Shown here in pieces: positions 4,306 through 5,169 of a DNA stretch of 5,169 nt (the first letter of the stretch is position 1; each line of letters begins with the position of its first letter). The DNA is taken from positions 1 to 5,169 of the forward strand of contig JAKLHH010000661.1 in the NCBI GenBank assembly GCA_022710245.1, read 5' to 3'. A model generated the notes under the pieces. It was not told the DNA's origin, searched no databases, and worked only from the letters and a program-made list of their open reading frames with translations. This DNA comes from Myxococcota bacterium. GTDB lineage: Bacteria > Myxococcota > Polyangia > GCA-2747355 > JAKLHH01. The position numbers were made by a program, and so were the translations under genes.

Positions 4306-5169
4306 GTGCCCTGCAGGTCTCTCCTCCTCGCCATCCTGGTCGCCGCCGCGAGCGTGGCGGGCTGCAAGCACGAGCCGCGCACGCCCCCGCCGCCCGCGCG
4401 TCCCGACGCGGGCGGCGCCGTCCGCGTCGAGGCCGGGCTGCGCTACTGGCTGGTGCCGACCGCCGCCGAGGCGCTGCGCGAGGTGCTGCGCGGCGACCCG
4501 CGCGTGATCGGCTTCGGCGAGTACCACCAGAAGCTGGGCGCGGCGCCCGGCGTCGCCTCCTCGGTGAAGCGCTTCTCGGGCGCGCTCCTCGACGCGCTCG
4601 CGCCGCGGGCCTCGGACCTGATCGTCGAGACCTGGATGACGGTGGGGAGCTGCGGCGAGGAGGAGAAGCAGGTCGTGCGCGAGGTGGAGACCACCACCCG
4701 GCGCCCCGCCGAGACCGAGAGCGAGGTGGTGACGCTCCTCAAGCGCGCCAAGGGGCTCGGCGTGCAGCCGCACATCCTCACCCTCGCCTGCCGCGAGTAC
4801 CAGGAGCTCCTCGGCGGGGGCGGCGCCGGCAAGGCGAAGGGGAAGCAGAAGGCGGCGGCGAAGGCGGTCGACTACGAGCGCCTGCTCTCCGTCGTCACGC
4901 GCCACCTGAAGACGAAGACGCTGCAGGTCCTCGAGCTCCGCGGCAAGCGCGGCGCGGCGCGCGAGGCCGGCCCCGACCCCGCGCGGAGGGTCGTCCTCGT
5001 CTACGGCGGCGCCATCCACAACGATCGCTTCCCTCTCGAGGAGCTGCAGGACTTCAGCTACGCTGGCGCCATCGACGTGCGCACCGGCGACCGCTTCGTC
5101 GAGGTCGACCTCTTCGTCCCCGAGTACATCGAGGGCGATCGCGACCTGGCGAGGCAGCCCTGGTTCCCG
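4306..5169 (+). CDS. Lipoprotein of the Tiki/TraB/ChaN-like superfamily (C-terminus beyond right edge)
   Basis: The frame is open from GTG 4306 to the right edge, giving 288 residues with the end missing. Residues 1-20 form a lipoprotein signal (R4, hydrophobic 6-18, lipobox V17-A18-G19-C20). A Pro-rich linker follows (24-34). The body carries VIGFGEYHQ (G71-E72-Y73-H74), LIVETW (E108) and LVYGGAIHND (G235-A-I-H238). Paired GX2H motifs plus an internal Glu on a hydrophobic strand are the hallmark of the Tiki superfamily (TraB/GumN, ChaN, EreA-type esterases, Tiki proteases), whose members are probable metal-dependent hydrolases or haem-binding proteins. The substrate is unknown here. Residues 170-187 form a Gly/Lys/Ala-rich low-complexity insertion. 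Cys20 is followed by Lys rather than Asp, which does not suggest inner-membrane retention. The GTG is chosen because it starts a perfect lipoprotein signal; no ATG exists nearby and there is no ribosome binding site. The HAD phosphatase gene lies 54 bases upstream. Confidence 0.85.
   Translation, partial: MPCRSLLLAILVAAASVAGCKHEPRTPPPPARPDAGGAVRVEAGLRYWLVPTAAEALREVLRGDPRVIGFGEYHQKLGAAPGVASSVKRFSGALLDALAPRASDLIVETWMTVGSCGEEEKQVVREVETTTRRPAETESEVVTLLKRAKGLGVQPHILTLACREYQELLGGGGAGKAKGKQKAAAKAVDYERLLSVVTRHLKTKTLQVLELRGKRGAAREAGPDPARRVVLVYGGAIHNDRFPLEELQDFSYAGAIDVRTGDRFVEVDLFVPEYIEGDRDLARQPWFP

Noticed and set aside
4249..4308. HAD phosphatase and lipoprotein as one gene split by a stop mutation (they share a frame)
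   Set aside because: The second protein has its own complete lipoprotein signal peptide and a promoter-like element, and each half is a full domain of a different family. The shared frame is coincidental.
3259..5019. Minus-strand open frame continuing 587 codons upstream of the phosphatidyltransferase ATG
   Set aside because: The extension is the antisense of the HAD and Tiki-like genes. It has low-complexity Arg/Ala/Gly sequence and would put a soluble domain far longer than the enzyme before a family-typical N-terminus. The ATG at 3258 is the natural start.

Overview
The window is very GC-rich DNA (roughly two thirds G+C or more by eye) from a Gram-negative-type bacterium. Its coding capacity is mostly cell-envelope and secreted proteins: a Sec-exported repeat protein, a Tat-exported lipoprotein, a Sec lipoprotein, an exported HAD phosphatase and a membrane phospholipid synthase. 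GTG starts, strong third-position GC bias and short lipoproteins with YGG-type repeats would suit the Myxococcota or a related deltaproteobacterial lineage. That assignment is an inference; no rRNA or marker gene is present.

Layout from left to right: (1) A minus-strand secreted protein made of CARDB (Ig-like) repeats covers 1-1435 and runs off the left edge. It has a GTG start with a strong ribosome binding site. (2) A short divergent promoter region (1436-1568) follows. (3) A 108-residue plus-strand protein (1569-1895) has a twin-arginine signal, a lipobox and five KYGG repeats. (4) A 340-base non-coding region between convergent genes (1896-2235) holds a large perfect-arm hairpin, a 24-bp tandem repeat that overlaps the stop of the next gene, and an inverted, diverged copy of that repeat just after the KYGG gene. 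(5) A minus-strand CDP-alcohol phosphatidyltransferase (2236-3258) is PssA-like with an extra hydrophilic tail. (6) A 255-base divergent intergenic region follows (3259-3513). (7) A plus-strand exported HAD-family phosphatase (3514-4251) is next. (8) A plus-strand lipoprotein (4306 to the right edge, partial) carries the paired GX2H motifs of the Tiki/TraB/ChaN superfamily. It may be made from a leaderless transcript with an extended -10 promoter.

No complete multigene system is visible. The HAD phosphatase and Tiki-like lipoprotein are consecutive on one strand, but a promoter-like element between them argues against strict co-transcription. The most unusual items are the KYGG-repeat Tat lipoprotein (a possible modified-peptide or surface-tether candidate, with no modifying enzyme in view) and the repeat/hairpin architecture between the convergent genes.
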